Assembly (NCBI GenBank): GCA_947626415.1
Contig: CANQSA010000001.1
Span: 245,232-309,231 of the forward strand
From: an uncultured Lachnospiraceae bacterium
Lineage (GTDB): Bacteria; Bacillota; Clostridia; Lachnospirales; Lachnospiraceae
Length of the DNA stretch: 64,000 bases
Direction: 5' to 3'
Part shown: positions 63,711 to 64,000 of the stretch, one piece after another
How the letters are laid out: each line of letters begins with the position of its first letter
Numbering within the stretch: the stretch's first letter is position 1
Made by a program: the position numbers and the translations under genes
Notes under the pieces: generated by a model
What the model saw: only the letters and a program-made list of their open reading frames with translations
The model's database searches: none
Told to the model about the DNA's origin: nothing

Positions 63711-63739
63711 ATTATATTACTTTTATCATTCACTATCAA
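63711..63739 (-). promoter_or_regulatory. Displaced promoter of the decayed secreted-protein gene
   Basis: Minus strand TTGATA (63734-63739), 17-bp spacer, TATAAT (63711-63716), followed by ATTATGAGAAAGGTAAT, closely matching the DNA after the promoter at 60946-60973. The gene it should drive starts at 61754, across the IS. Confidence 0.75.
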
Positions 63740-63806
63740 TCTTATCTTTTTATGTTGTTCTTATTGTAAGATTTCAATCCTGCAAAAACAAGATGTCCGC
63801 AGCAGC

Positions 63807-63838
63807 TTTGGGACGAACGGTATATATTTTGGGACGAA
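63807..63838. repeat. Two 11-bp direct repeats 21 bp apart (candidate LytTR site)
   Basis: TTTGGGACGAA occurs at 63807-63817 and 63828-63838, exactly two helical turns apart. The minus strand includes ACCGTTCGT, which fits the LytTR nine-base consensus, and TTCATTCGT, which fits less well. They lie about 68 bases upstream of the displaced promoter. Confidence 0.45.
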
Positions 63839-63851
63839 TGAACGGACAGAC

Positions 63852-63924
63852 AAAAACGCGGCGGCTTTCTCACGCTTTGACGACCAGACAAAACCTGTCA
63901 TCTCAGCATGAAAAAACCGCCGCG
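63852..63924 (-). terminator. Long-loop terminator after the right-edge ATPase gene
   Basis: CGCGGCGG and CCGCCGCG (63857-63864 and 63917-63924) pair perfectly over a 52-base loop, followed on the minus strand by TTTTT. Confidence 0.5.
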
Positions 63925-63935
63925 CCGCATTCTTT

Positions 63936-64000
63936 TTATTTTTCCAATACCAGTACAGAATCCGCGTACTCTTTTACCGCCTCATTATGGGAAACCACGA
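63936..64000 (-). CDS. ABC transporter ATPase, second copy (partial, C-terminal end only)
   Basis: The last 65 bases are identical to the end of the ATPase gene at 56814, encoding the C-terminal residues [20 protein letters not shown] before TAA. Identity extends about 10 bases past the stop. The rest of the gene lies beyond the window. It shows that a second cassette, or at least its ATPase, exists to the right. Confidence 0.8.
   Translation of the reverse strand, partial: VVSHNEAVKEYADSVLVLEK

Larger units (their letters stand above)
63366..63935. other. 570-bp non-coding stretch: IS tail, promoter, tandem repeats and terminator
   Basis: The IS continues to 63666 without a gene; a small perfect hairpin CCGCC-GTCA-GGCGG occurs near 63411. 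Then follow the right target duplication, a displaced promoter, a pair of 11-bp direct repeats, and a long-loop terminator of the right-edge ATPase gene. No protein is supported here. Confidence 0.65.

Overview
The window looks like a chromosomal segment of a Gram-positive, spore-forming anaerobe of the Clostridia, most likely a Lachnospiraceae-type gut bacterium. This rests on sigma-A-type promoters with 16-17 bp spacers, strong GGAGG ribosome sites, a Spo0A output-domain protein with 0A-like boxes, an agr-like LytTR/GHKL pair, a VaFE/SpaA surface protein, and the gap-pgk-tpi-gpmI-eno-secG-rnr-smpB-tmRNA gene order. No 16S rRNA is present, so the genus is inferred. Nearly all genes lie on the minus strand and are transcribed right to left.

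Layout. 1-6.4 kb holds regulators and export: a partial ABC exporter, a LacI regulator, a BlaI/BlaR1-like pair, a GHKL kinase with its LytTR regulator, and a divergent Spo0A-C-only protein. 6.4-24.1 kb is the lower-glycolysis and RNA-quality block (tmRNA, smpB, rnr, secG, eno, capA, gpmI, then tpi, pgk, gap). It is split by a five-gene polyamine operon (arginine decarboxylase, SpeE-like synthase, agmatinase-like enzyme, carboxyspermidine dehydrogenase and decarboxylase) and by a lone plus-strand S1-domain gene. 24.2-33.6 kb has tRNA-Trp, a large VaFE surface protein with a cysteine-peptidase-like head, radA, a small conserved protein, clpC under a YtrA-type GntR regulator, and an acidic-repeat membrane protein. 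33.6-45.5 kb is nucleotide metabolism: purE-M-N-D and pyrC-F-K-D-E, with an M29 aminopeptidase, an HD hydrolase, VanZ and two small membrane proteins.

From tRNA-Gly (45.7 kb) to the right edge the window becomes accessory and repetitive. A membrane-protein/ABC cassette (secreted protein, FtsX permease, one-TM membrane protein, LolD-type ATPase) is present once complete (56.8-60.9 kb). It also has a truncated near-identical copy of its membrane protein at 45.8 kb, a decayed third copy at 61.2 kb, and the end of a second ATPase at the right edge. Between the first two copies sits a compact three-gene biosynthetic island: a MATE exporter, a 2450-residue NRPS of architecture C-A-T-C-A-T-R, and a phosphopantetheinyl transferase. 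The terminal reductase implies release of a dipeptide (possibly N-acylated) as an aldehyde, which could cyclise to a pyrazinone-type product. An IS200-like transposase remnant lies at one edge of the island. A decayed 1.9 kb IS with perfect terminal inverted repeats and an 8-bp target duplication separates a promoter from a decayed secreted-protein gene.

The most interesting points are the NRPS island and how it arrived inside the duplicated cassette, the interlocked inverted repeats over the IS transposase start codon, the terminator abutting the speA ribosome site, the coexistence of SpeE with the carboxyspermidine route, and the 0A-like box overlapping the -35 of the agr-like operon. Base counts, identities and database matches were not computed; all family calls come from reading motifs.
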